Below are positions 13,212-25,428 of a stretch of 64,000 nucleotides of DNA, piece after piece. Source of the DNA: Euwallacea fornicatus (taxonomy: Eukaryota; Arthropoda; Insecta; Coleoptera; Curculionidae); NCBI RefSeq assembly GCF_040115645.1, contig NC_089541.1, forward strand, positions 5,642,001 through 5,706,000, read 5' to 3'. The notes beneath the pieces were generated by a model. That model saw nothing but the letters and a program-made list of their open reading frames with translations, ran no database searches and was not told where the DNA came from. Numbering within the stretch: position 1 is the first letter of the stretch; every line of letters starts with the position of its first letter. Both the position numbers and the translations under genes were made by a program.

Positions 13212-14597
13212 TCAAAGTGTTGATCCAAAATCCGAACTTCGCCTATCCACATTATGTTTTAAATAGGTTTCCGAAAACACACTACGAGTCCGGTCCTCAT
13301 ACCTCATACTCGGTCTCCTTTGATCAATATAATTCAGATCAGAAGGAGGCCGTCGACACAATGAACAAAAAGCACACTGAAGGGTGTTCTTGAACGCCTC
13401 TCGGAAATCCTTATTGAAGTAGGCATAGATTAGTGGATTGAGGGTGGAGTTGAAGTAGCCAATCCAGAAGAGCATCGCTACCACTACGTGAGGGCACTCG
13501 CAACTGGTGCAGAATGTAACGCTGTCGTACCAGAGGAAAAACGGAAGCCAGCAGAGTATGAAAATTCCTGGAAATGTTGACAAATTTTGAAAGGGCTTTA
13601 GAGAAATTTCGTTGAGCTTACCCATGATAATGCCTAAAGTTCGGGCAGCCTTATGTTCTCTCTTCATTTTGCTAATGCTTCGTTCCCTTGTGGGAGTGTG
13701 ATGCAGATCCTGATTGATCTCGTGAAGAGTTAATGTCTTGGAAGACCCGCCAGAATTAGACATCATGTCCCCGTTGGTATTATTAGCGTGCAGCAGCATT
13801 GCTGCCCCATGTCGATTGAACATTTCCTTCTCCTGCCTACAATAAAAAAACACAAATTAATTCATTTCACAGTAATGAATAAAATCATACCTGTTAGCTT
13901 CTCTAAATACCATCGAATACATGTAAATCATGACGGAGCCAGGAACCCAGAAACTTATACAACTACTGATCACAGCGTATGCTTGGTTGACGACGAAGAT
14001 GCACACATCTGGATTTACTCTGCGGTACTCTTGGTGATTTTTGGTGGTGTACCAGCCCATGAAGATTGGAAGGAAGCTGATAAATGCCGGACTCACCCAA
14101 ATAGACACCAATATGAAAGCTACTAGTTTCTTAGTCATGAGCAGCGAGTATTTTAAAGGTTTACATATTGCGTAGTACCTGAAAGCAATAATCACATTAG
14201 ATCATTTTTTCAAATTATATTATTACTGTTACCTATCTATACTGATAGCACATAGATGTAAAATAGAAACAGTGGAAAAGTACACGTCCAGACTGTTCCA
14301 AACATCACATAAAGTGTAGCTGAAGAGCCAACTATTGAAAATCTCGACACTAGCATTGAAACTCATCGCGAACATCGCCACGAGCATGTCCGCTAAAGCT
14401 AGTGATATGACGTAATAGTTTGTGATGACACGTAGTTTTCTGTGACGCATGACCGACACTATGACGAGGAGGTTACCGAAAATGGAGGCGATGATGATGC
14501 TGCCCATGATTGTCGCTTTGATGAAGAGCAAGAGGTTGTTCCCAATATCGTCATCGGAGGCTTCATTTTGGGGATTTTTGATCGAGCTGTTCAACAT
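13212..14597 (-). CDS. Octbeta2R: Octopamine receptor beta-2-like GPCR, 4 exons, 407 aa
   Basis: Joined exons 14597-14233, 14178-13891, 13836-13622 and 13567-13212 give one open frame of 407 residues. It is a rhodopsin-class receptor of the insect beta-adrenergic-like octopamine group, which couples to Gs and raises cAMP in neurons and muscle (family knowledge). Seen directly: TM1 near 25-49, Cys97 and Cys181 for the extracellular disulfide, the amine-binding Asp104 (3.32) in NSLDVYF, DRY at 121-123, Trp149 in TM4, Ser193/Ser197 and Pro201 in TM5, CWLPFF at 295-300 and NPLIYAY at 333-339. Loop 3 carries SSKTLTLHEI and HTPTRERSISKMKREHKAA, and the tail carries RYEDRTRSVFSE. From memory these match Octbeta2R better than Octbeta1R or Octbeta3R. 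The N-terminus is short (NSS sequon at 3); the frame stays open upstream to a possible acceptor at 14612-14613, so a further 5' exon is possible. The protein ends in STL, a class I PDZ-ligand pattern. The family is certain; the exact paralogue is likely. Confidence 0.93.
13568..13621 (-). other. Intron 3 of octopamine receptor, 54 bases, open in frame
   Basis: Donor GTAAGC and acceptor CATTTCCAG, phase 1 (G|GA). Removal joins RTLGIIMG to IFILCWLPFF, the expected TM6. The intron is a multiple of three without a stop, so a retained transcript would stay in frame and add 18 residues (KLNEISLKPFQNLSTFPG) inside TM6. The insert resembles no receptor sequence I know, so it is treated as an intron. 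Confidence 0.9.
13837..13890 (-). other. Intron 2 of octopamine receptor, 54 bases
   Basis: Donor GTATGA and acceptor TTTATTGTAG. It again splits an Arg codon in phase 2, joining REANR to QEKEMFNRH at the TM5/loop-3 boundary. Retention would read into a stop after ten residues. Confidence 0.93.
14179..14232 (-). other. Intron 1 of octopamine receptor, 54 bases
   Basis: Donor GTAACA and acceptor TTGCTTTCAG split the Arg codon of the DRY motif after its second base (phase 2). Removal restores IDRYYAIC at the end of TM3. Unspliced, a TAA follows immediately. Confidence 0.93.
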
Positions 14598-14611
14598 TGA
14601 GGTGGTGTTCT

Positions 14612-17315
14612 CTGGAATGAGTGGAATTAACTGGAGCTAACTACCAATGTATCAAACACACTTGAGTAGTCCATCCCATATAAATCTCTATTCACAACGA
14701 CAAGCGTCCAAATTGCGAGTGACTATTGCGGATTGATAGATCCCCATTTTATTGGAAGATAAATTTTATTTAGTTGACCCCCTGAATCTGGCCATCTGAT
14801 TGCCCGTCGAGGTGCCCAAGACTGAAAAGAGAAAGTGTTTTGGTTAATGGAGCATGATTAATTCTCGTCTGTCTTTTTTATAGCTACGATGGGGGCAATT
14901 TGAGAATAGGAAGAAAGTAGCCTTGCTTGTGATAAATTTCAGCCGAAACGGCGCTCACGTTCTACTAACCGTTAAGTTAAAATTTATCAAGCATTCCAGT
15001 AACTGCAATTTTTAATATGGGGCACTGATGTAATTATTTGACGAAATTGTGTTTTGATCTCTTGGTCGATCAAACATTTCTAATTGTATTATATTTAAAT
15101 TTAGTTTGGACTCATCAGAGACCGGAGTTTCCGGGAAGGTCGGGTGGTGAGGACCTCTTCGGATTCGACCTTTTTTATTAACATCGTTTTTTATTGAAAC
15201 GTCTTCTCTCAAATGTCATGGGGGACCTTTCCTGTCGGCCCTTAAACCGTAATTAAATTCCAGCCCCAAACAGAGACAGGGCCAAATAAAGGGCCAAATT
15301 CCAAGCGATTAAATATTTTTGTTCCTTTCTAAGCGCATAGAATTTGACTGCTCTTGGGATGTGGATACAGAAATTTAAATTTGCTCAAGTGTTTAATAAA
15401 AGAAACCTATCGCACACTTAACTCTACATAACTACATATATATATATATATATGTTTAGTTATGTCGAGTCAAGTAAACTTCTAACAAAGATTATGTAGT
15501 CAAATAGTAAAAGATTCTATGAAGAAGAGAAAAAGTGATCTGAAGTGAAATTCAGAGAAGGAAAAATTTGAAGTGAGAAATGCATTTTCTAGCATGATTC
15601 ATTGGAAAATATCATTGATTTCATGGAAGGATAACGAATTCTTGAAATTCATATTTTCCAGACAAATTTTTATAGCTTTAATGGCAGGAAAGTACAAAGT
15701 CGTTGAAAACAAATTTTCCATGGAAGAACATTATTGAAAGTTATATTTCTGGGATTATTACCATTGGCCTAGATTTTGAAATAGTCAAAAGAGCTTAATG
15801 GGAAAATATTATGCATAAAGAGCTCATGACTCGACCGCATTTCACGCAGTAGATGACCATATATCTCTCTCTTTATGGCTTAAATACAATCTGAAATATT
15901 CAAAGCTGCCGCTTGTGAAAATGAAATTCCTGCCTGCAAGATCCATTCTGGGATGCTTTTTAGGGCCTGGATTAGCATATTTAGGGGTATTATTGCTAGT
16001 TTTGTTGTCCAACTTGAAAGACCTATTTTGTGATATAATAAGGGTTAAGGAAGAAATAATATTCATGTGGGTTGATGTGTGATCTAAATTCGAAAAATAA
16101 GCCCATTTCCCTAACTATGGCATAATCCATTTCCTCATTTAGTATACAGGAAATAAATTCATTTTCGTGCTAATTATAGTTTTTTAACCTTCGGGATAGA
16201 TTACACGTGCCCTATACTAATTTGATCTGTCCCAATTAGTTTTTTAGGCCACATTATCTGCTCTGCCTGATTTACAATATTTCGTTTCAGTCAAATTTCT
16301 TTTAAGATTCCCGCATTTACATAATAGCAGCGTTATGAAATTTCGCAGCAACAATTAAAAAGCAATTTTCCGCTAATAAGTCAAACTTAGAGAGTGCAAT
16401 TAGATCCTAATGACATTATAATACCCCCAGTAACGAGTTTTTGAGAACAACAATTAACACTTAACATGATTCCTAGCGCATTAGAGTTCCAAAAAAACTT
16501 TTACTGAATCTACGCCCATAAAAGTCCACATTTCTTTTTATGTATTTCTGAGTCAAATCAGCAATTTCACGATTCCTTCCCGAAATCGGTTTAAAGAAAC
16601 TTTCCAGACAATCATGGAAAAAGCGTCGGAAAAAACTATGGAAGTGCTGGCAGTGTTGTCGGTCTATTGTATCATTGTGGATTAAGCTAACGGGAGTGAT
16701 AGCTCCTTTTTGCCGATTCCTCTCCATTGTTACCCAGAATTTCTCCGAGCGATTATGCAAACCCATTCAATGAAGTTTGACCGAAATGGAGCATTATACT
16801 ACTCGCAATTTCTAGAGGTAAGAATTTCCAGTCCATAAAGTTTTATTGCCGAACCTACACGAGATGCCTAATATGTATAAAAACTACAGGCGCAGATGCA
16901 TCTAGGCAAACTTGCAAGAACTTAATATCAGGTTTATCTTATTCAGAGAATGATTTACGTTGCTTTCTCCCTTCAAGCAGGAGGGTGGATACGCATCCGG
17001 GTGAATTTATCTCACAAAGTTTCAGGCATATACATGAGAATTGAGTTGCACCCTGTTTAAAGTGAAATATCCCCTATGGATGTCAGCACCTGTAGGGTTA
17101 AATTGGGTTGGAAGACGAATCAGCATACTTGAAACTATTGTGAGGTAAATTTGAGGCTTTTAAGATACGAATTGAAATTTAAATTTCTGAATATTCGAGT
17201 TCATTCGAGGGTTTGATAATTTTTTATTTTCAGATGAATGAGAAATTGTCTGAAAATTGGATTGACGTGTTGGGGATGGGGATGGAGGTGAGGAATATGT
17301 ATTAAAACCTCAATA
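14612..17315. other. Upstream flank of the receptor
   Basis: No exon is confidently seen. A TTAATTCCACTCATTCCAG acceptor-like tract ends at 14612 on the minus strand, just before the receptor start exon. The frames at 15012-15212, 15842-16066 and 16473-16766 (minus) are unrecognised and probably chance. Confidence 0.45.
15421..15470. repeat. Inverted repeat around an (AT)n core
   Basis: Arms ACTCTACATAACTA (15421-15434) and TAGTTATGTCGAGT (15457-15470) are complementary at 13 of 14 positions, and the core is a self-complementary TA repeat, giving a nearly continuous hairpin. Confidence 0.85.
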
Positions 17316-17935
17316 CAGGGCATTCCAGCAAAAAGTGCCCACACAGGGGGGTTCTTATTCAAAAAAAAAAAAAAAAAAACGTTAATTTTGATAGTGAAGA
17401 AGATATAATTTCGTGAAAAGTTGTTTTTGAAATGTCACGCCTCTACCCCTTAAAGTCACCCCTTTAAAATTTTCAAATTAGAATTGAAATTGTGTCATAA
17501 CTCGCTTGAAATTTTACTCTCTACATGGTTGTGCTTTTATTTTTCATTTTTGTACCTCAGTATTGTAGAAATTAAACAAAAACCAAATAACTTGATTTCA
17601 ACCATTTTTATTGATATTTTATTTATTCTAGCACAATAAATCTTAAAAGTTACTTCCATTAACTTCCATGCACAAATACAAATGATCCCCAAACCGTCGT
17701 CGCACATTATCTAACATTTGTGGCGATATTAACCTGCACACATGGACGATTCGGGCAAATAACTCTTCTAGAAATTAAGTTGTGTGTCATAGATTTTGTT
17801 CTTTAAATGTCCCCATGAGAAAAAATCCAGAGAACCAAGGTCAGGGGATATCGCCGACCACCCCACTGGATCTCTTCTGCCGATGCATCTTCCAGGTAAT
17901 TCTTCATCTAGAAATTGTCAGACAGCAGAAGTATA
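17316..17935 (-). mobile_element. Truncated mariner-type transposon
   Basis: A transposon-like end (TACAGGGCATTCCAGC) at about 17316 is followed by a 19-A run (17361-17379) and, on the minus strand from about 17930 down to 17640, by a decayed transposase C-terminus. The readable pieces are QFLDEELPGRCIGRRDPVGW, SPDLGSLDFFSWGHLKNKIY and KLMEVTF, with frame breaks. I could not find the matching right-hand inverted repeat up to 18550, so the 5' half of the element seems lost. Confidence 0.7.
17640..17930 (-). pseudogene. Transposase C-terminal remnant
   Basis: Minus-strand frames reconstruct, with shifts, the PGR-x-IGRRDP...SPDL-x-x-LDFF-x-WGHLK block of mariner-type DDE transposases (third catalytic Asp in SPDL) and a decayed VNG-like tail. 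There is no intact start or catalytic triad. It belongs to the same transposase type as the other relics in this window. Confidence 0.7.
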
Positions 17936-20900
17936 GTATAGAAGTCCTCCATACATTTAAAAAATTAATTTTTGTTCTAAGAAGTTGTCGATTATGGATT
18001 TCTCGGAACAAACGACGAGTGACATCACGGCAATAAGGACAGTTATGTCTGATTTTTACAGAAGCGACTTGCCAAAATAAAAGCTAAAGAATTTACGATG
18101 TAAAGAACAAAACTATCTTTCATACCAGATCTAATACAACCTCTCTTCCAATTTGAACATTTCCAAGGGTTGGTTTTCAGAGATAGAGGGGTGATATTTC
18201 GAAAACAACGTTTCCACTACATAATATGTATATATCTCCCCCCCCCCCCCAAATGAAAGTTGACGTGTTTCAGCATTTTGTTTTTTAAAAAACAACAGAA
18301 AAGGTATTGAGAAAAACATGTACACGGACACAAGGTAAACCACTAAGAAACTGAAACTTTGTTCCACTTTGCACAATCTCTGTTTGTTACATCGACTTTC
18401 ACAGAGGTCATGGGAGAAATGATCTAATAATGTAATTGAATAAAAAATAAGTTGTTTATTCAATAAAAACTTTCGACATTGAAGATTTCGTTAGCACGCT
18501 CGCACACTCGGTTTTGCATAATCGTATCTCAGACGTAGGGTTGGGTGCCTGACTGAAAAGCATAACCATTGATTATGAAATCTTCTGAAATCCGTGTCCA
18601 GGTATTTGGAAACGTATTACTACAGCTGTGAGAGAAAATAGGTTTTCCATTCAGATTTAAAAATAAATGGCAAACCATTGAATCTGTGACATAATTGCAC
18701 TATAACTTCAACAAAAACTTCGTTCTTGCGTTTTCCATTATCATAACTCTCTATAATTGAGCATTTCAACCTCGACATAATTATTTCTTGTCGGTCTTTC
18801 AACACGAAGTCCACTCTAATTAATTAATAGGACAACTATAAGTCAGGACTTCAAACGGTCGCACGGGTATTTGTACCCGCTCAGCTGTGATTGCTTCTCA
18901 TTTAACTCTGAAACAACGTTTGAATTGCAAATTTGGTGACTAAAACCATTCTCTGGCAGCTTCGTAACTCGTTTTTCTCTTCAAGCTCCTAACACGGCTA
19001 TTGTAAATGGATTTGTTATTGAAATTGATGGAAGTATGGACATGGAAGGTTGTTTTAGTTCCATTGTCAGCCTCGTTTGCGTTTCGGCCACATTCACGTA
19101 TGGTTTAATCACTCAAAAGTCAAGGATAATAAAATTGGGGAATTCTTTCCTGTCAGGAATTTTTAAACCAGTAAATATATACGTCACGGTTTCGGTCGTA
19201 TAGGTTAATCAACCAAAAGTTCCGGATTTGAAATACCAGGAACTTATTATTATTGACCATGAATAATAGAGTGTGGGACCTGCTACCAGCAGGATACGAA
19301 TGGCTCGTTAGAGGACTTTAAAAAGTGTGGATTTATAGGATTCTGCAGTGTGCCAAAATAACTTTTAGCACAACCGTGCGATTCTAAATTTGGAGATTTT
19401 TCAGTGCAATTTATTATCCAGTTAGTAAATTATCCCATTCGTGACCTACAGCCAAAAGAAAGTAACGGTAAATTAGTTGCTAAAACTTAATGGTTATGCA
19501 GGTCACTTTGTCTTAAAATGGGTGAGTCTTTTATCCATTTATTCCATGTGTTGATTTTGACTAAAATTTTAAAGCAGAATTTAATTTTTTGGCATAATTT
19601 GTGCTACTATCGACTTTATTTTGTGACTGTTTATAGTTAATTTCATTCTCTACTTGTCCGTAATAATCAGTTTTCAACCAGCGAAATGACTGGAAGGCAG
19701 ATTTGCTTGCAAATTTCCATATTGTAATGTTATTAATTACTTCATATTAATTATACTTGTTTTTGCATAGACGTGAAAAAGTGCAAACTTAAAGTATTTC
19801 TTACAGAAATAAGTCATTCATTCAATTAAAAATGTGTTAAAAGTTCTGAGTCCCGTCATATTCCTCAAAATTTGTGTAAAAAATAAACTTGCATTTAGTT
19901 TTTCCTTTAATGTTTCTGTACATGGTTAGAAATGAAGTGTATCTCAGGTAAATATTATAAGTAAAATATTTTGTTTATTTATACAGAATGTATAGTTTTT
20001 TTAAAAACAAGGACATTGTATGAGGATAAATATGGCCGTATAGATACAAAATTACCCCATTTATCTCCCATTGGAAACTTGCTATTGCTCTACCAAATAT
20101 CCTGTATACATTTTGTGTATATTACGAAGTGATGCATCAAATAGTCACCTCACCTCTTCTGTTGAATTCTTTTTCAATCTCTTTCCGCCAAAACGTAAAC
20201 TTTTCAAATATTATCTTACATCATTTCCCAATCCCTACAAAGTCACTAGCAATGTTTTGTTGTCGAATCATACGGCCATCATATCCTCAAAACTACCATT
20301 ACACGGATTCCAAGTTATTTTTACAAATATACTCCATTCTAAATTTAAGCTTAGAAAATGCATTAAAAATGTAGAAAATGTTTCTAAAAACAGATAATAT
20401 TCACATATTGAGGCATACTGTCAAAACCAGCAATTCAGTATACAAATTTTGAGGTAACAGTTTACTCCTTGGATTGAAAAGAGCAATCAGGAGCAAAACC
20501 AATCTAAAAACTTTATAAATTCCGAGTTGTGTGCCTTTTGTGCTATCTGAGACGAGTTTAATGACTTTTCTTTGTTTCAAACTCCCCCCTAATTTTCCAA
20601 TCTCAAAATTAGATCTTTATTTGAGCATGGGCCTCTTTTATTGCTGCAATCCCAGAATCCCTGGTGACTTATATCTGGAAAAGCTCTTTTATTAAAACTT
20701 CTGACGCGTCCATTGGAATCAATGCTCTGAGAAATACTTTCAAAAGCTCTTTTTCCGTAATACTATTTGCAGGAGCGTACTAATTTGATTTTAATATTTG
20801 GAAAAAACCCGAATCCAAGGTGTACTGAAGTAATAAATTTTACTAAGCGAATTGTTCCCAAATAACTTCTGGCGAAGGGTTTATAATAATAGATGACTCC

Positions 20901-22240
20901 TACGTGCCTTAAATTTCTAAAATTCAATATCCCTTAGGACGCACCCATATTCACCGAATTATTCCCCCATTAAAGCAATGCTCCTCTCAACCCCCAAGTT
21001 CCCCCGCGATAGTCAAATACGTTTATTGTCAAACATATTGAAATTTACACAAGCTGGTATCTTAAACACGAAAGTGTTCATTTTAGCAATTCCCTTTATC
21101 GCGAAAGTGTCGCATTTCATCTTCGGCCTTTTCGATCCTTTCTGACAAGGGGGAAAACTGAGGGGTTTTGCTGGCGTGAAAATTTCGTGCGAGAATAAAC
21201 TATGTATTAGAAATCACGTCCAAACCGCCATTTTGTCATACACTAAATTATGATTTCCCGATACCTAAGCGTGACCCTCGAAATAACCCGAAAAACCTGG
21301 GACCGTTTTCCATAACTAATGTTTGGAAATTATATTACACCTTTCAGAAGAAGCGGCCCAGGAATCTTTATTACTCTGACAATGTAGGATATAGTGATGA
21401 CTATCCTCATATCATCTCGAAATGCTCAGTGGTAAATAGAGGTCGTGAATCACTTTCGCGTGAGGAATTAACTGCTCAGTTGTGATGGATTTTAATGTAT
21501 TTATTTTAACAAGTAACGAAGATAACAAATTAAGACAGTGATAACAAAAATTCCCAAGGGATATCAAGTGCGCCTGTTTTGATCACTTGCCAAGGGTGTT
21601 CTGCTTTCTTGCAGTATATCACCATTGCCTCTCTCCCTGATCCTTAGTCATCTGCACCCCATGTGCAGCACAGATGTTTTCTGGCCGTTGTCCACTTGTA
21701 AACGGTACACGCGGACCCATGTGTCTCCTTTCCAACAAAGGGTATTCCTTCCCTTGGCCGTGATTTACAACGGGAGATGGGCAATGATTTACAACATGCA
21801 AGAAGTCCGAACAGACAATACTCCGTAAACTCCTTATGATAATGAACATAACTAATTGATCCCGATAGTCATAGGTATTGGATCATTGACGGAGAAGTAC
21901 TCGAGACTATGATAAATCCAAGGTGAAATAATCTTCCATTTGCGGAGTATAAGAAAATCCTTGATGGCAGTTTCCTTTGAAATGCTGCCTGTAAATGCAA
22001 TTGTAATTTATGACTTGTAGGAAGCTTTGAAAGTTGCATTAAATGTTTGCAATTTTATGTTAAATGCTCAAATTTTAAGTCCAGCGAATTTGTTTTGGAA
22101 TGCGCATAATTTCGAACTCTCATGCAAAGCTGCATCAAAGTGAATTCTGTTGTCCAGGAATTTCTGTGAGACAGTAAAAACACGTAGGAAAAATTATTTT
22201 TCAACAACGTACCATTCACAATTAAAAACTTATTTCTAAA
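17936..22240. other. Intergenic or intronic, no gene recognised
   Basis: Several frames of 60 to 110 codons occur (18131-18463 minus, 20071-20397 plus, 21619-21849 on both strands), but none has a recognisable domain. The GC-richer patch at 21600-21840 is open on both strands and could be an old element or exon; its product is unknown. Confidence 0.45.
18238..18250. repeat. Homopolymer run of 13 C
   Basis: Thirteen consecutive C residues in otherwise AT-rich sequence. Such runs are length-unstable, so the count may be approximate. Confidence 0.9.
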
Positions 22241-22242
22241 TA

Positions 22243-23534
22243 CAGCGCTTGTAAAAGTGTTGCAACATGTTTATAACTGTTATAAACCTGATATCTAAAA
22301 AAATGCTTAAACATTTGTAATTTTATTGAAAAAAAGGCATTTCATGCATTATTTTTAGCTACTCCTACTAACTTTTTATTTCCAAATGAAAAGGTACCCA
22401 TTATAGTATATCAAATAAAAGTCCATTTAATAAGAGGCGCAACGGTATACTCAAATGGGGCTCCAGTACCAATTTGGCAATAACTCGGTCGTTCTTTGAG
22501 ATCTTATCAAATTTTACGGCGCTGCTTTTATTATTAATTCTAATTCTGTTTGAATTCTAAGACTTAAATCATCTACATTTTGTGGTCTATTTTTGTAAAA
22601 TGGAACTTTTTGCCGACCATTCTACTCCGTCTCTTCTAATGATCCATCTTCTGAGGAAAATCTCATCAAGATACTCTCTCACAGTCATAGTACAATGTGA
22701 TAGTGCACCACTTTGTTCAAACCAAATATTATTGGCTGCTTGTTCTCCATTTGATCCGGGAAAAATTGCGACGATTAATATAATTATTTCGTTTCACAAT
22801 AAGTGCAAGTATGATACAATGTTTAAGTTTATCCTTATGGAAAATAAACCAATGAGCTGGTAGCCGATTATACCCAACTATACATTGAGCTTTTGCAGAT
22901 GCTGTATATGCGGAGCCTCCATCCAATGAGGATAGTCTGAAGACCAGTAGCGACGATTATGTCGATGAATAGGTCCATTTAAGCAAAACGGTGCTTCATC
23001 CGAAAATAAGATTCTGGAAAAGAACCTATTATCCTGAATGCCTTTTTCCTGCATCAATTCACAAAATTCCATCCTCCGATCAAAATCTTCAGTCGTCCGT
23101 TCTTCGGTAAGGGGAAAATTTTGTATAGATGAAATTTGTCTAAGTTTTATTGTCATTTTTCCACTCGCTTTCAAAGTTGAATAAGAATAGATTGTTTGTC
23201 TAGGAAGCAAAGATTAAAACTTTAAATCTTTTTAGGATATGGACTTTGTTTTATTTTTTTTTTTTTAAAGAAACTGTCGATCCAATATTTGTTCTGAATA
23301 TACCATTGTAGCCCTTACTGAATTACATTTCATTCAATATGCTCCAAAAGGTACCTTTCCACTTGAAAATAAAAAGTTAATAACTGTAGCAGGATTGGGG
23401 TGAAAAATTTGAATATCAAAAATAATGAATTAAATCCCTTTTTTAAAATAAAATTATACATATTTAAGTATTTTTCTTTAAATATCGGATTTATGAAAGT
23501 TGTAAACGTCTTACAATACTTTTAACAATTACTG
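22243..23534 (-). mobile_element. Mariner-type transposon with ~300-base TIRs
   Basis: The first ~240 bases (from CAGCGCTTGTAAAAGTGTTG) are an imperfect inverted copy of the last ~280 (ending ATACTTTTAACAATTACTG), and TA dinucleotides flank both ends (22241-22242, 23535-23536). At 1292 bases this is close to full length. A transposase reads on the minus strand between the repeats but is broken. The same family occurs, truncated, at 28501-29090. Confidence 0.85.
22590..23215 (-). pseudogene. Mariner-type transposase, broken
   Basis: The open part at 23210-22878 reads FFSRILFSDEAPFCLNGPIH, RHNRRYWSSDYPHWMEAPH and QKLNV. This is the region around the first catalytic Asp (FSDEA) in mariner-type transposases of the F-x-NGxxNRHNxRYW type. 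It is then interrupted by a TAG where Trp of NVWAGI is expected, continues as IGYQLIGLF, and ends as IWFEQSGALSHCTMTVREYL. The second catalytic Asp of QDGAPPH is replaced by Ser (QSGALSH). The N-terminal DNA-binding domain is absent or unrecognisable. The enzyme is dead by stops, a frameshift and loss of a catalytic residue. Confidence 0.85.
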
Positions 23535-23536
23535 TA

Positions 23537-24605
23537 TAAAGTAATTACCTTGGAAATTCCACGTTAATTTCTCAGTTCTTGGCAAAGAAATAATATGAGA
23601 ACGTCCTTATTTTAGGTTTGAATTACATTGGAAATAAGGAAATAAGATCACGTACTAAATTTGTCATAAAATTATTCGAATTTATTTCTACCCTCGTCCT
23701 TATATTCTAAATAGGAGCAAGAAACACGAAACGTCGGAATATCAAGGTAATCAATTCCAGTTAGGGAATTGTTTCCGCATATTTCCAGGGATAATCCAGG
23801 ACTGAAGGGTTGTGTAAATAATTAATAGAATTCGTATAATTTGAATTATAGCCAAAAATTTGTATATTTCGAGAAACATTCGTATTACTTTTAATAGTCT
23901 TTCATTTATGTTAATCTTAATTTAAATAGTCTTAATTTCCTGGGCAATAAATTTTTGGGAAAAATTGAAGCGTTAATCCATTTTAGATGATTTTGCATGA
24001 AAGTATTTTTGATAAGAATCCATAATTTATTGAAAAAGGTATATAATGTTTGTTGTGATTTAAATGAAAAACATTCCTTTAAATTCTTGCTCTGAAACAA
24101 AATGAGTTATTTCATTATTAATAATGTCTGTGATCAGAATACAATTACCATCAAATTAGATAAATTTCACAAAAAATAGACGCTTCTATTGCTGCAAAGT
24201 TGATTCGTGTGAGTGCACATTCCTGCATCTGGTTTGGCCTCAACAACCATCGATCCGAATAATTTTTCCAGTTATGCCAAAACAAATCCAGATTTCTAAT
24301 GATAAACATCATCATCAACGAAAAGTGAAGTGATGCAGCAATAAAAATATCGAGATCCTTAAAATACGTCTCGCAACTAAATATTTGATTACTTTAATTT
24401 TAACAAGTTAATTTGAGGTAAATTATTATTGTTTGTTCATTGTAGGCAATTTAACTGGCTTCTTTCAAATTTTATTGCCTATGTCGGTGATTATTAGTGT
24501 GTAAGTGCTATTTGTTAGCATTTACGAGTAGTTTCCTTTTACACATTCAAGTTTGACCTTCTGTTCAAGTATAGGTATCTAAGTGTTTTTATTAAATAAA
24601 GTACA
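23537..24605. other. Non-coding, AT-rich
   Basis: No gene recognised between two transposons. The minus frame at 23906-24100 is low-complexity Lys/Phe/Leu and probably chance. Confidence 0.5.
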
Positions 24606-24607
24606 TA

Positions 24608-25426
24608 CAGCGAGGATCAAAGGTTCCACATAAATTCGTTACAAATTGAAGGAAATATTGTTCATAAAAATTTTAGAACATGTTAAGTATTGTTTTTAGT
24701 TGGAAATTTTATGCTTTGTATATATAAATAAATGTAGTTTAAATTTTTTATATATTATGACATTTTTGTGTTCTTCGAGAAATTCTTAGCATATGTCCTA
24801 TCACACATCCATGTCCAAATTTGACAGAATTAAAAAAAAACAAAAATAGAATTAATAATAGATCTATTAATACTTTTAAAAAAACAATAGAAACTACTAT
24901 AATCTAATGTATTAAGTGTTCGAAATATGCGCCGTTGACTTTTGACAATAGACAAGCCGCAATTGAAATTCCTCAAGAATTTTTCCTATAATTTGAGGAA
25001 GTATTTGTTGAGTTTCTTCAGTATTTTTATTTTTTACATCTTGTATATTTTTGGGCTTATTTAATTACACCCTATGTTTCAGATAACCTCATAAAAATAC
25101 AATAGGGCTAAGATCACGCGGTCTAGCAACGGAATCTAATAGTCATATTGCGCAAATATTTCATTAGCTCTTAGATTTAAATATGGCATATTACATAAAA
25201 TATGTTCAGAATTCCTCAAAGAATTCAAACACAATATATACGGGATTCCATTAGAAAAAAATTAAAAAGTGCATTTATCTACTGCATGAATAACCTTGTA
25301 TGCATGTCTGTTACATTAAAAAATACATAAATTAAAACAATATTTCACATGTTCCATCATTTATTTCCATGAAAAATATTACCTACAAATTTTAACGAAT
25401 GTATGTGGGATTTTTGATTCTCCATG
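24608..25426 (-). mobile_element. Deletion-derivative mariner element, copy 1
   Basis: Inverted ends of about 150 bases (left GAGGATCAAAGGTTCCACAT, right reverse complement GAGAATCAAAAATCCCACAT) with TA on both sides (24606-24607, 25427-25428). Length is 819 bases. The interior carries only a minus-strand transposase tail. A second copy with the same layout lies at 57262-58091, so this internally deleted form probably moved as a unit. Confidence 0.85.
24915..25145 (-). pseudogene. Transposase C-terminal remnant in copy 1
   Basis: Read on the minus strand with frame breaks: a decayed PRDL block, then GYLKHRV, LNKPKN, ILEEFQLRLVYC and VNGAYFEHL. This is the part after the third catalytic residue of mariner-type transposases, ending in the typical VNG-x-x-FEHL tail. 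No catalytic domain remains. Confidence 0.75.
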
Positions 25427-25428
25427 TA

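Noticed and set aside
13788..14126. Plus-strand open frames over the receptor
   Set aside because: These are antisense shadows of the receptor exons.
19981..20115. Possible small inverted repeat with CTGTATAC ends
   Set aside because: Only the outermost dozen bases match loosely; too weak to call a MITE.
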